Positions 26,571 to 35,943 of a stretch of DNA of 64,000 nt are shown here, one piece after another. The stretch is from Natronorubrum halophilum (GTDB lineage Archaea > Halobacteriota > Halobacteria > Halobacteriales > Natrialbaceae): the NCBI RefSeq assembly GCF_003670115.1, contig NZ_QQTY01000001.1, positions 744,001-808,000 of the forward strand. The letters run 5' to 3'. The translations under genes and the position numbers were made by a program. Every line of letters begins with the position of its first letter. Position 1 is the stretch's first letter. The notes beneath the pieces are model-generated. The model was given only the letters and a program-made list of their open reading frames with translations. It was not told the DNA's origin and did not search any database.

Positions 26571-28100
26571 ATGTCCCTCTCCGATTCCGTTACTGCTACC
26601 GTCGCTGTACTCCGCCGCCGACCAGCAGATATCCTGCCGTGGTACCTGCTCGGAGCCGCCATCCCCGCTATCGTTCGCGTCGTTCCGTTTCTCGCCATCG
26701 TCGTCGGCTTCATCTATCTCGAGGTAACCGGTCACCTCGCGGTGATACGGGAGGAACTGGCCGGAATGGACACCGAGCCGCCGGATCCGAACGCGAGTCC
26801 CGAAGCGTTCGACGAGTGGGTGAGCGGGTTCGAACCCGTCTTCGACCAGGTGTTTACGCTGGGAATGAGCGCACTGATCGTCGTGACGATCATCGTGACG
26901 GTTCTCGTGAGCGTGTTCCTCGCTTCCACCGTCGCTGCCGGACAGCTAACGGCCTGTGCGTCCCGGCTGCGAAACGATCGAGGGTTAACCGCCGGTATCG
27001 CCGGCGCTCGTCGCTACTGGCTGCGGTTTCTCGGCCTGTACGTTCTCGAGTTTCTGCTGTGGATGGCGGTGCTTCTGACGATCGGAATCGGGACGGCACT
27101 CGTCACCGGTATCGCCGTGATGATGACCGGATCGCCGCTGCTCGCCGCCGGTTTTGCAGTCGTGGCTGCACTGATCGTCGTCGTCGTTCTCGCAGCGGTT
27201 CGGGCGCTGTTCGCGTTCGCGCCAGTTGCGGTCGTCGTCGACGACGAGACCGTTTTCGGGTCGCTGTCGAACGCCGGCGGGTTCATACGCTCCCGGCCGG
27301 TCGGTGCGGTATTCTACTACGCCATCGCCGTCGGAACGATGATCGCGATATCGGTCATCTCGGGCGCGCTCGTCCTCGTCAACGTGATGGCCTTTCCCTC
27401 GCTCGTGACCGCGCTGCTCGTCTTCCCGGCGCTCGATCTCCTGAAGACGGCTCTTTACACCGAGCACCGAAACCGACTGACGCCGCCGGTGATGCCGGAG
27501 CGCTCGCTCCGTAACCAGTTCACGACCGGCGCTCGACGCGGCTGGTCCGAGATGACGTCGTTCGTTCGGGCCACGCTCGGCACGCACGCGATCGTCGTCG
27601 CCCTCGCCCTCGCCAGTTTCTGGGTCGGCTGGGCGGTCGCCGGACCGTTCGCGGGTCCTCTCGAGACCTCGATTTCGGCTCGTCTCGAGGGCCACATCCC
27701 GCCGGCCGCGGCGCTCGAGTTCTTCGGAAACAACTGGATGGTCGCGATCACGACGGCCCTCTCCGGGATCGTTCTCGTCCTCCCGGCGATCGCCTCGTTG
27801 CTGTTCAACGGCGTCTTCATGGGGGTCTTCGCTCGGACCGAAGTCGAGCCGCTCGAACTCCTCGCGTTCGTGCTCCCCCACGGCGTCTTCGAGATTCCGG
27901 CGATCCTCATCGCGACGGCGCTCGGGATCCAGCTCGGTCTCGCCGGCTGGCGGACGCACCAGGGCCGTGCGACGCGGGCGGATCTCGCCGACGCGCTCGA
28001 GCGCGCGTTCTGGGTGCTCATCGGTATCGGTATCCTCCTCGCCGTCGCGGGGTTCATCGAGGGCTTCGTCAGCCCCTACTACTTCCGGCTCTTCCTCTGA
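26571..28100 (+). CDS. multipass membrane protein with SpoIIM-like C-terminal half
   Basis: This 509-residue protein has about ten transmembrane helices. Residues about 1-320 form a YIP1/DUF-type bundle of six helices. The C-terminal part (about 340-509) matches the SpoIIM/DUF95 family: FFGNNWMVAITTALSGIVLVLPAIASLLFNG and LPHGVFEIPAILIATALG segments. SpoIIM proteins in non-sporulating organisms are of unknown role. The N-terminal extension is a fusion not seen in the classical family. It is monocistronic. Confidence 0.78.
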   Translation: MSLSDSVTATVAVLRRRPADILPWYLLGAAIPAIVRVVPFLAIVVGFIYLEVTGHLAVIREELAGMDTEPPDPNASPEAFDEWVSGFEPVFDQVFTLGMSALIVVTIIVTVLVSVFLASTVAAGQLTACASRLRNDRGLTAGIAGARRYWLRFLGLYVLEFLLWMAVLLTIGIGTALVTGIAVMMTGSPLLAAGFAVVAALIVVVVLAAVRALFAFAPVAVVVDDETVFGSLSNAGGFIRSRPVGAVFYYAIAVGTMIAISVISGALVLVNVMAFPSLVTALLVFPALDLLKTALYTEHRNRLTPPVMPERSLRNQFTTGARRGWSEMTSFVRATLGTHAIVVALALASFWVGWAVAGPFAGPLETSISARLEGHIPPAAALEFFGNNWMVAITTALSGIVLVLPAIASLLFNGVFMGVFARTEVEPLELLAFVLPHGVFEIPAILIATALGIQLGLAGWRTHQGRATRADLADALERAFWVLIGIGILLAVAGFIEGFVSPYYFRLFL

Positions 28101-28185
28101 CTTCCTCCTCGTCGTGAACGCGGGTCCCTGTCGCCGAACAACGAGACTCGAGGAACGATCTCGAAGCGATTCGCCGGAGGCGGGG

Positions 28186-29565
28186 TTACCGGTACGCTTC
28201 GAACTCCTCGCCGAACAGCAGGAAGTAGGCCGTTCCGATCAGACCGATCACCGTCGCGATGGCGAACGCGAGGGCCGGGGAGCCGGCGAGCACCGCCTCG
28301 CCGGTCAGCGGGTTCGAAAACCCCTCCCAGATCAGGCCGCCCAGTGCGGCGCTCGGGATGACGATCAGGTTCCGCAGAAGGTAGTAGGTACCCGTGACGC
28401 GACCGCCAGCGCCCTGCTTCGCCGGGCCGACGATCAGCGCTTTGTGCGCGGGCAGGCCGGCGAAGCGCAACCCGGAGAACGCAAAGAGGACGGCGAGCGC
28501 GGCCGCGCTCTCGGGTGCGTTGATGAGTAGGATCGGAAAGATCGCGTAGACGGCGAAGCCGAGTGCGACCACCGGTTTCAGCCCGACCCGTTCGGCGGCT
28601 TTCGAGGCCGGAATCATGACCAGTAAGGCGACGAGCATCTCGAGGACGAGCAACATCCCGAAGTACGACTGGGGGCTGAGATCGACGGTGCCGACCGCGG
28701 GCATGGAAAGGGAGAGTCCGACCCCGAGAAATCGGGTGACGACGATGACGAAGAAGACGTAGACCATGCCGTTGGAGAACCGAACGAGGGTGTCGCCGAT
28801 CAACAGCGGACGGAGTTCGTCGGGCATGGCTCGCAGGTCCGTGAGGACCTGTGAGACGCCCTCGAACTCCTTGCCGAAACTGTCCTCCGCGGCTTCGTAG
28901 AGGAAATGCTGGACGAGGGTGCCGAGAACACCGAAGACGAGCGCGACGATCAGGATCAGCTGGAACGCGATCCGAACGTCGGCATCGCCCGAACCGAAGG
29001 GGAAGAAGAGGACGGCAGCGATCAGCGGGCCGACGAGAAAGGCGGTGCGACGAAACGTTTCGGTGCTCGCGAAGCCGGCAGCTAACTGCGACGGGGGGAC
29101 CGCCTGCTTGACGATGGCATAGGTCGCGCCGAGTCCGAACGACTTCCAGGCCTGTGCGAGGATCAACCCGACGAAGACGGCGACGATGGCGAGCGACGTC
29201 GGCCCGGCCGAAACGTCCGCGAACAGGGGTGCGGCGAGCCAGATACCGAAACCGAGCGTCGAACACAGCCCGAACGCGGTCAGGGCGTACCGCGAGCCGA
29301 TTCGATCCGAAACCGCCCCGCCGGGGTAGGGGTAGAGGGCGCTGATAACGTTCCCGAAGGTCCCGAACAAGCCGATGACGATCGCCGTCGCGCCCAGCGC
29401 GGACATGTACTCCGCCATGTACCGGTTCGTCATCTGGAACCCCAGACTGAACGCGAACATCGCCGCAGAGAGGACGATGACGTCGCGCTCGAGCGCGAAG
29501 AACTGCCGAAAGGCGTCGAGCGGATCGGCCTCCTCGTTCCTCGAGTCACCCTGCTCGAGACTCAT
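28186..29565 (-). CDS. major facilitator superfamily transporter
   Basis: This 459-residue protein has twelve predicted helices, with a loop between helices 2 and 3 containing GGAVSDRIGSRYALT, the MFS motif A. The cytosolic middle loop (about 210-245) carries DSFGKEFEGVSQVL. The ATG at 29565 is chosen because the longer open frame is Arg/Asp-rich antisense sequence of the neighbouring gene. It is divergent from the desuccinylase-like gene. Substrate cannot be predicted. Confidence 0.85.
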   Translation of the reverse strand: MSLEQGDSRNEEADPLDAFRQFFALERDVIVLSAAMFAFSLGFQMTNRYMAEYMSALGATAIVIGLFGTFGNVISALYPYPGGAVSDRIGSRYALTAFGLCSTLGFGIWLAAPLFADVSAGPTSLAIVAVFVGLILAQAWKSFGLGATYAIVKQAVPPSQLAAGFASTETFRRTAFLVGPLIAAVLFFPFGSGDADVRIAFQLILIVALVFGVLGTLVQHFLYEAAEDSFGKEFEGVSQVLTDLRAMPDELRPLLIGDTLVRFSNGMVYVFFVIVVTRFLGVGLSLSMPAVGTVDLSPQSYFGMLLVLEMLVALLVMIPASKAAERVGLKPVVALGFAVYAIFPILLINAPESAAALAVLFAFSGLRFAGLPAHKALIVGPAKQGAGGRVTGTYYLLRNLIVIPSAALGGLIWEGFSNPLTGEAVLAGSPALAFAIATVIGLIGTAYFLLFGEEFEAYR

Positions 29566-29703
29566 ACGCCTACAGTGCTCGCCCAGGGGACTTTGCGTTT
29601 CGCGTTCGGCGACGGGCGGACCGACGGCGGGTCGACCACCGAAACCCCGCTCCGGCTGGCGGACACCGAACCAATAAAGACGAACCGGTCCGTCGTCAGG
29701 GAC

Positions 29704-30663
29704 ATGACGACGACGCTCGGAACGGCGAGCGCGGGGCCCGGAGAGATCGATACGGGCCGTCTCGAGGTGGGCGAAACCCGGGACGGAAGTTCGGTCGGTC
29801 TGCCCGTCGCCGTGATCAACGGCGAACGGGCGGGAAAGACCCTCTACATGCAGGCGGCGAGCGACGGTGACGAACTCAACGGAATCGGCGTCATCCAGCG
29901 CGTCGTCCCCCGGATCGATCCCGCCGAAATCGACGGCACGATCCTGATCGTCGGGATCGTCAACTATCACGCCTTTCAACTCGCACAGCACCGAAACCCG
30001 ATCGACGACACGAAGATGAACCGTACGTACCCCGGAAACGAGTCCGGAACCTCGAGCGAGCGGATCGCGGCCGCAACGTTCGCGCCCGCGGTCTCGGCGG
30101 ATCTGATCCTCGATCTCCACCAGGGTTCGACCAGCCGGATGATCGACGAGGTTCGGGTTCGCTGTGGGAAACGCCACCGGCTCCACGACGAGTGTCTCGA
30201 ACTCGCGAAGGTCTTCGGCTGTGGCTACGTCCTGGACCAGAAGGGGCCCGACGGCCAGTTGGCTCGTGCGGCTCCCAACGAAGGCGTGCCGACCGTCGAT
30301 CCCGAACTCGGCGGCTGCGTCGGCTGGGACGACTCGAGCATCCGGAAGGGCGTCGAGGGCGTGTTCAACGTGCTCACCCACTACGGCTTCCTCGACGGCA
30401 GCGTCTCGTCCGAGCCCCAGACTCGCGCCCGCGGCTTCGACCAGTACGGCGCGCCGGGCGGTGGCCTCGTCACCTTCCGGAAAGAACTCGGCGATCGCGT
30501 CGGCAGCGGCGATCTGCTGTTCGAAGTAACGACACCCTTCGGCGAGCCGAAAGCCGAAGTGGCAGCCGACAGCGACGGTATCCTCTGGCGGACCCGCCGC
30601 CTGCCCCAGGTTGCGACGGGCGAGTACGTCTGTTCCGTCGCCACCGACATCGACGAGTACTAA
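29704..30663 (+). CDS. succinylglutamate desuccinylase/aspartoacylase family protein
   Basis: This 319-residue zinc deacylase of the AstE/AspA (M14-related) family has zinc ligands in ASDGDELNG and DLHQGS, and a Glu in TVDPELGG. The spacing suggests active enzyme architecture. Such proteins deacylate N-acyl amino acids; here the substrate is unknown. The start at 29704 lies about 17 nt after an AATAAAGACG stretch. The stop codon is followed by one base and the start of the threonine synthase-like gene, so they form an operon. Confidence 0.85.
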   Translation: MTTTLGTASAGPGEIDTGRLEVGETRDGSSVGLPVAVINGERAGKTLYMQAASDGDELNGIGVIQRVVPRIDPAEIDGTILIVGIVNYHAFQLAQHRNPIDDTKMNRTYPGNESGTSSERIAAATFAPAVSADLILDLHQGSTSRMIDEVRVRCGKRHRLHDECLELAKVFGCGYVLDQKGPDGQLARAAPNEGVPTVDPELGGCVGWDDSSIRKGVEGVFNVLTHYGFLDGSVSSEPQTRARGFDQYGAPGGGLVTFRKELGDRVGSGDLLFEVTTPFGEPKAEVAADSDGILWRTRRLPQVATGEYVCSVATDIDEY

Positions 30664-30664
30664 C

Positions 30665-31819
30665 ATGCCATCCGATCTCATCTGTCCGATCTGCGAAACG
30701 GTCTACGAGGCCGGGCCGAACGAACCGTGGCGCTGTACGTGCGGACGCGCCCTCGAGTTCACCGACCGACCGCATCCCGAGGGCGATCCGCTTCCGCTCC
30801 ACAGCCTCGACACCAGCGACGGCCTATGGACGTTCTTCGAGTTCCTCCCGATCGAGAAACACGTGACCTTCCACGAGGGGTTTACGCCCCTCGTCGACGC
30901 GCCCGAGTGGGACGCCCAGTTCAAACTCGAGTACGTCTTCCCGACGGGTTCGTTCAAGGACCGCGGTGCGACGACGACGCTCTCTCGAGCCGTCGAACTC
31001 GGCGTCGAGAAGGTCATCGAGGACTCCTCGGGCAACGCCGGGGCCGCAATCGCGACGTACGCGGCGCGGGCGGGCCTCGAGGCGGACATCTACGTGCCAG
31101 CGGACGTCAAACAGTCGAAGCTGATGGCGATCCAGCGGGCGGACGCCCGTCCCGTCCGAATCGAGGGCGACCGACAGGACGTAACCGACGCCTGTATCGA
31201 CGCCGTGGAGGGCGGGGCACGACGCACCTCGGAACGCCGGAGCGTGGGTTCCCCGCAACAGACGGGCGAGGGCTGGTACGCCAGCCACGCCTGGAATCCG
31301 GCCTTCTACGCGGGCACGATGACGTTCGCGTTCGAAATCGCCGCCCAACAGGGCTGGACCGTGCCCGACGCCGTCGTGCTCCCGGTCGGTCACGGCACCC
31401 TCTTCCTCGGTGCCTACCGCGGCTTCTCGCTGCTCAACGAAGCCGACATCGTCGACGGAATGCCCCGATTACTCGGCGCGCAGGCGGCGGGATACGCCCC
31501 CATCGTCGAGGAACGAGGTGGGACGACGACCGACGAGGACGGGAACGGAACCGACATGGCCGACGGAATTAAGATCACCGAACCCGCCCGCAAGAGCGAG
31601 ATCCTTACCGCGATCGAGGAAACCGGCGGCGACGCCATCGCAGTCGGTTCGGATTCGATCGAGAGCGCGCTCGACCGACTCCACCGCGGCGGGTTTTACG
31701 TCGAGCCGACCTGTGCGGTCGCCCCCGCGGCGCTGGAAGACTACCGCGAGGCCGACATCCTCGCGGACGACGCGACCGTCGTCGTTCCCCTGACCGGGAG
31801 CGGATTGAAAACGCTTTGA
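30665..31819 (+). CDS. threonine synthase-like PLP-dependent enzyme
   Basis: This 384-residue fold-type II PLP enzyme has the Schiff-base lysine in PTGSFKDRGA (Lys98), the SSGNAGAA phosphate loop and a C-terminal PLTGSG. An N-terminal zinc ribbon (CPIC...CTCG) is typical of this archaeal subgroup. It is threonine synthase-like; a related role such as dehydratase cannot be excluded. A stretch of about 18 residues, GGARRTSERRSVGSPQQT, interrupts EGWYASHAWNP and looks like an in-frame insertion. Confidence 0.85.
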   Translation: MPSDLICPICETVYEAGPNEPWRCTCGRALEFTDRPHPEGDPLPLHSLDTSDGLWTFFEFLPIEKHVTFHEGFTPLVDAPEWDAQFKLEYVFPTGSFKDRGATTTLSRAVELGVEKVIEDSSGNAGAAIATYAARAGLEADIYVPADVKQSKLMAIQRADARPVRIEGDRQDVTDACIDAVEGGARRTSERRSVGSPQQTGEGWYASHAWNPAFYAGTMTFAFEIAAQQGWTVPDAVVLPVGHGTLFLGAYRGFSLLNEADIVDGMPRLLGAQAAGYAPIVEERGGTTTDEDGNGTDMADGIKITEPARKSEILTAIEETGGDAIAVGSDSIESALDRLHRGGFYVEPTCAVAPAALEDYREADILADDATVVVPLTGSGLKTL

Positions 31820-31844
31820 ACCCCCGGTCCTGATGCCACGGTAG

Positions 31845-32381
31845 ATGGTCAGCCGACCGCCGACGTTTTGTCCCGACTGTGGCGCTCGTCTCGAGACGGG
31901 TACCGTCGATAACCGCGAGCGCAAGCGCTGTCCGGCCTGCAAGGACGTGGTCTGGCACAATCCGGTCCCCTGTACAAGCGTCGCGGTCGTCGATCGGTCG
32001 GGTCCCGAACCGGCGGTACTCTGCGTTGAACGGGCCGTCCCGCCGGGCGTCGGCGAGTGGACGATCCCCGGCGGACACATGGAGGTCGGGGAGGAGCCCG
32101 CGGCGGCCGCCGTCCGCGAACTCGAGGAGGAAACCGGCGTCGTCGTCGATCCCGACGCCCTCGAGATTTGCGACGCGGCCACCGTCCCGCCTCGGGACGG
32201 CAAACACGTGGTGACGGTCCACTACGTCGTAGCGTGGAGCGACGCCGCGGGTACGCCGACAGCCGGCAGCGACGCGAGCGCGGCCCGGTTCTTTACGCCG
32301 GCGGCGTTCGACGCCACCGACGAGGCGTTTCGTCCGATTCACGACGCGTGGTTTCGAGCCGCTGCCGGTCGGTTCGAGTGA
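31845..32381 (+). CDS. Nudix hydrolase with zinc ribbon
   Basis: This 178-residue protein has an N-terminal zinc ribbon (CPDCG and CPACK, residues about 9-40) followed by a Nudix domain with a perfect box, GHMEVGEE...RELEEETGV. It hydrolyses a nucleoside diphosphate-linked substrate, possibly NADH or ADP-ribose. It lies 25 nt downstream of the threonine synthase-like gene, and the uridine kinase gene follows by about 69 nt, so it may share a transcript. Confidence 0.9.
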   Translation: MVSRPPTFCPDCGARLETGTVDNRERKRCPACKDVVWHNPVPCTSVAVVDRSGPEPAVLCVERAVPPGVGEWTIPGGHMEVGEEPAAAAVRELEEETGVVVDPDALEICDAATVPPRDGKHVVTVHYVVAWSDAAGTPTAGSDASAARFFTPAAFDATDEAFRPIHDAWFRAAAGRFE

Positions 32382-32450
32382 GTGCCGGAGTACCCCCTCG
32401 AGCGACCGAGTATCAACAGATTCAGTAGTGTCCTCCCCATCGGTTGGACG

Positions 32451-33131
32451 ATGAGTATTCCATCGTTCGTTATTGGGATCGCCGGTGGGACGGGTGCCGG
32501 CAAGACGACGGTCGCACGCACCGTCGCCGAGACCGTCGGCGAAGCCGTCACCCGAATTCCGATCGACAACTACTACGAAGACCTCTCGCACCTCGAGTTC
32601 GAGGACCGAGCGGCGGTCAACTACGACCACCCGGACGCGTTCGAGTGGGAGTTGCTTCGAGAGCAGTTGAACGCGCTGTTGATGGGACAGTCGGTCGAGA
32701 TGCCCCAGTACGATTTCGAGGTGCACAACCGCACGGACGAGCGGGTGACGGTCGAACCCACGGACGTCATCGTGCTCGAGGGAATCCTCTCGCTGTACGA
32801 CGAGGCGGTCCTCGAGATGCTCGATCTGCGGGTTTACGTCATGACCGACGCGGACGTGCGGATCCTGCGGCGGATCGAACGCGACGTCATCGACCGGGGT
32901 CGCGGTCTCGAGGGCGTGATCGACCAGTACCTCGGAACGGTCAAGCCGATGCACGAGCAGTTCGTCGAACCGACGAAGAAGAACGCGGACGTGATCATTC
33001 CCGAGGGTGCGAACCGAATGGCCGTCGACCTCCTGACCGAGAAGATCGAGGCCGAACTCGCGACCGAGGGACCCGACCGAGACGCCGACCCCGACTACGA
33101 ACTGTCGTTCAACGAACCCACGGCGAACTGA
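32451..33131 (+). CDS. udk: uridine kinase
   Basis: This 226-residue P-loop kinase has Walker A GIAGGTGAGKTT, the substrate segment DNYYEDLSHL and a lid region with RRIERDVIDRGR, the hallmarks of uridine/cytidine kinase. It phosphorylates uridine or cytidine in pyrimidine salvage. ATG 32451 gives the typical N-terminus; an in-frame GTG at 32382 directly follows the Nudix stop codon and would add 23 residues. The last residues are acidic and probably disordered. Confidence 0.92.
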   Translation: MSIPSFVIGIAGGTGAGKTTVARTVAETVGEAVTRIPIDNYYEDLSHLEFEDRAAVNYDHPDAFEWELLREQLNALLMGQSVEMPQYDFEVHNRTDERVTVEPTDVIVLEGILSLYDEAVLEMLDLRVYVMTDADVRILRRIERDVIDRGRGLEGVIDQYLGTVKPMHEQFVEPTKKNADVIIPEGANRMAVDLLTEKIEAELATEGPDRDADPDYELSFNEPTAN

Positions 33132-33189
33132 ACGGCCCGCCGTGGACGAACCCGACATTCCTTTACTCGAGCCCTGAATACGGGCGGGT

Positions 33190-34977
33190 ATGTTCCTCTC
33201 TCTACGCGCAGAGGTCGAGGCCGCCCTCGAAGGGGCCCTCGCCGAACTCGACTTCCCGACGGACGATCTGGGGATCGAAGAACCGCCGGAAGACGTCGCG
33301 AGCGTCCTCGCCTCGAGTGCGGCCTTCCGGCTGGCCGGCGAGGCGGGCGCGTCGCCGCCGCAGGTCGCCGGCAGACTCGCCGACGAACTCGACGCCGACG
33401 AACTGACCTACGTTTCGGAGATCCGTACGCAGGGTCCGTACCTCAACTTCCTGCCGAGCGACGCCTACTTCGCCGAGACGCTGGCGTCCGCGACCGACGA
33501 CAGCTACGGCGCGCTCGAGGACCGCGGGGAGTCCGTCGTCGTCGAGCACACGAGCGCGAACCCGACGGGGCCGGTTCACGTCGGCCGGGCGCGGAATCCG
33601 ATCATCGGCGACGCCGTCGCGAACCTGCTGGATCTCGCCGGCTACGACGTCGACCGCCACTACTACGTCAACGACGCCGGCCGGCAGATGGCCGTCTTCA
33701 CGTGGGCCTACGAGACCTTCGACGAGGACGACCTGGAGGACGACCCCGAACGCGACCGCATCGAGTACGACCTCGTCCGCTACTACCGGAAGGGGAACGC
33801 CTTCCTCGAGAACGCCTCGGAGGCCGACCGCGAGGAGGCCGAAGCCGAGATCGAGTCGATCATGCAGGGGCTCGAGGCGGGCGACGAAGGGACCTACGAA
33901 CGGGTCAGCGAGGTCGTCGATCAGGTGCTCTCGGGTATGAAAGGCTGCCTCGCGCGACTCCCCGCGGAGTTCGACGAGTTCGTCAAGGAGACGCGGTTCA
34001 TGCGCAACGGCGACACCGACGACCTCGTGGCTCGGCTCGAGGAACTCGACGAGGCGATCTACGACGAGGACGCCTGGCAACTCGAACTGGACGAGTACGG
34101 CATCGACAAGAACCTCGTCTTCCTGCGCTCGGACGGCACCTCGCTGTACGCCACCCGCGATCTGGCCCACCACGAGTGGAAGTTCGACGAGTACGACCGC
34201 GCGGTGACGGTGCTCGGCGAGGATCACAAACTCCAGGCCAAGCAGGTTCGGACGACGCTCGAGTTGCTCGGTAACGATACCGACGTCCTCCAGCAGGTGC
34301 TGTACTCCTACGTCAACCTGCCCGAGGGGAAGATGTCGACCCGTCGCGGCACCGGCGTCGACTTGGACGATCTGCTCGACGAGGCGATTTCGCGCGCGCG
34401 CCAAGAGGTCGAGGACCGACTCGACGACCGCATCCGGGACGACGATCTGGACGAAGGCGATATCGAGCGCATCGCCCACCAGGTCGGGATCGGCGCGGTC
34501 CGGTACGATATCGTCTCCAAGCAGCCGACGAAGGCGATCACCTTCGAGTGGGATCAGGCGCTGGACTTCGAGGCCCAGTCCGCGCCGTACGTCCAGTACG
34601 TCCACGCGCGCTGTTGTGGCATTCTGGAAGAAGCCGGACTCGATCCCGACGCCGACCTCGCGGATCAGGACGTCGAGCTCGACTCGCTCCGCACCGACCT
34701 GCTCGAGACGGACGCGGAACGCGACCTCCTCGAGACGATCGCCCGGTTCCCGGCGGTGGTCGACGAGGCCGCGGACGATCTCGAGCCCCACCAGATCGCG
34801 ACCTACACCCGCGAGTTCGCCGACCGGTTCAACGGCTTCTACCGCGAGTGTCCGGTGTTGGCCGACGGCGTCGATCCCGACGTTCGCGAGGCCCGACTCG
34901 CGCTCGTGGCCGCATCGAAACACACGGTCGCGAACGCGCTGTCGGTCCTCGGCGTCGAACCGCCGCGTTCGATGTAG
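33190..34977 (+). CDS. argS: arginyl-tRNA synthetase
   Basis: This 595-residue class-Ia synthetase charges tRNA-Arg. It has an N-terminal additional domain (residues about 1-110), the HIGH-class motif [13 protein letters not shown] (HVGR), a KMSTRRGT motif near residue 380 and a C-terminal helical anticodon-binding domain containing [22 protein letters not shown]-like TTTACTC (33160-33168) lies about 26 nt before the ATG. Length is normal. Many long antisense frames over it are artefacts. Confidence 0.97.
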   Translation: MFLSLRAEVEAALEGALAELDFPTDDLGIEEPPEDVASVLASSAAFRLAGEAGASPPQVAGRLADELDADELTYVSEIRTQGPYLNFLPSDAYFAETLASATDDSYGALEDRGESVVVEHTSANPTGPVHVGRARNPIIGDAVANLLDLAGYDVDRHYYVNDAGRQMAVFTWAYETFDEDDLEDDPERDRIEYDLVRYYRKGNAFLENASEADREEAEAEIESIMQGLEAGDEGTYERVSEVVDQVLSGMKGCLARLPAEFDEFVKETRFMRNGDTDDLVARLEELDEAIYDEDAWQLELDEYGIDKNLVFLRSDGTSLYATRDLAHHEWKFDEYDRAVTVLGEDHKLQAKQVRTTLELLGNDTDVLQQVLYSYVNLPEGKMSTRRGTGVDLDDLLDEAISRARQEVEDRLDDRIRDDDLDEGDIERIAHQVGIGAVRYDIVSKQPTKAITFEWDQALDFEAQSAPYVQYVHARCCGILEEAGLDPDADLADQDVELDSLRTDLLETDAERDLLETIARFPAVVDEAADDLEPHQIATYTREFADRFNGFYRECPVLADGVDPDVREARLALVAASKHTVANALSVLGVEPPRSM

Positions 34978-35099
34978 ACGGGGACCCGTTCTCACAGGAG
35001 ACGCGGCGACGACCCACGTATAACTACCCAGTTTGCTGTCTCGAAAAATCAGTCGCCGGTGGACCGACTACCGCTCGATCGTTCGCACGACTGTTGGCG

Positions 35100-35624
35100 T
35101 TACTCGGCCGTTTTCTTGACCTTGTCGACGAACTCGTCTCGCGAGATGTTGTTCTTGTAGTAGTCGACGATCCACTGCACGTTAACGGAGAACAGTGCTA
35201 TCTGCTCGCCTTTGTGCTTGATCGTCCACTCGATGGTTTTGATCTTGGAAACGAACGTCTCGTAATCGACCGCGGCCTTCTCGTGATTGTCGACGATCGT
35301 CTCGAGCTCGCCGTACAGCACATCGAGATCGGTGACCTCGGTCGTCGCGACGACGTGGACCATGTCGTCTTTGTGCTCGATTTTCTTCACCGAGATCACG
35401 TCGCTATCGAGGTCGAGTTTCGTGCCGTCGAACCCGGGGACATCGTCGATATCTTTTTCGCCGTTATCGCCGTTGTCGCCGTTATCTCCGTTATCGTTGC
35501 CCCCGTCGTCCGATCCGGGGGAATCGTCGTCGGGATCGTCGTTGCTTGTTTCGCTATCGGAACAACCAGCCAGTGCGGTTGCGAGCGCAGCGCCACTGCC
35601 GAGGAGTACTTTTCGTCGCTCCAT
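35100..35624 (-). CDS. Tat-type lipoprotein
   Basis: This 174-residue protein starts MERRKVLLGSGAALATALAGC. The twin arginine, hydrophobic core and LAGC lipobox predict export by the Tat route and lipid attachment at Cys21, as is common for haloarchaeal lipoproteins. A low-complexity Asp/Asn/Gly stretch including NGDNGDNGDNG (about residues 40-60) follows, then a compact C-terminal domain of about 110 residues. The ligand or role is unknown. It is convergent with argS. Confidence 0.85.
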   Translation of the reverse strand: MERRKVLLGSGAALATALAGCSDSETSNDDPDDDSPGSDDGGNDNGDNGDNGDNGEKDIDDVPGFDGTKLDLDSDVISVKKIEHKDDMVHVVATTEVTDLDVLYGELETIVDNHEKAAVDYETFVSKIKTIEWTIKHKGEQIALFSVNVQWIVDYYKNNISRDEFVDKVKKTAE

Positions 35625-35766
35625 ATTCGGGCCATCGATAACGGAGGTGATTAGTAATCAGTTCGTTACTGTCCCCAGCCGGAGACTGTGAGGCGCTACT
35701 CGGCCGTCAGCCGCGATCGGCGCTACCCCGCGCCGTTCGGCCTCGAGCGAGTATCTCGCGGTCGAA

Positions 35767-35943
35767 ATGGTGTTCATTACGGCGGTTGTGAAAGACGCTA
35801 CTATCCGCGTCATCCCGCTGCACCACGGAATCGAGTTCGAGAGTTTCGGCGGTCGTTACCCGCTCGATGCCGGTTCAGGAACCGATTACCACGGTGACAC
35901 TCATCCGGAGCGACGAATCAGAGATCCGACTCGGCTTCCGTGA
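35767..35943 (+). CDS. possible 58-residue ORF of uncertain status
   Basis: An ATG at 35767 opens a 58-residue frame with a plausible hydrophobic/acidic start (MVFITAVVKDATIRVIPLHH) but an Arg-rich end that overlaps the 3' end of the convergent minD-like gene by 26 nt. It could be a truncated or degraded gene in this roughly 290-bp interval, or chance. No family is recognised. Confidence 0.22.
   Translation: MVFITAVVKDATIRVIPLHHGIEFESFGGRYPLDAGSGTDYHGDTHPERRIRDPTRLP

Noticed and set aside
33202-34995. Long minus-strand frame antisense to argS
   Set aside because: Shadow of the synthetase gene with Val/Leu/Arg-rich composition and no recognisable domain.
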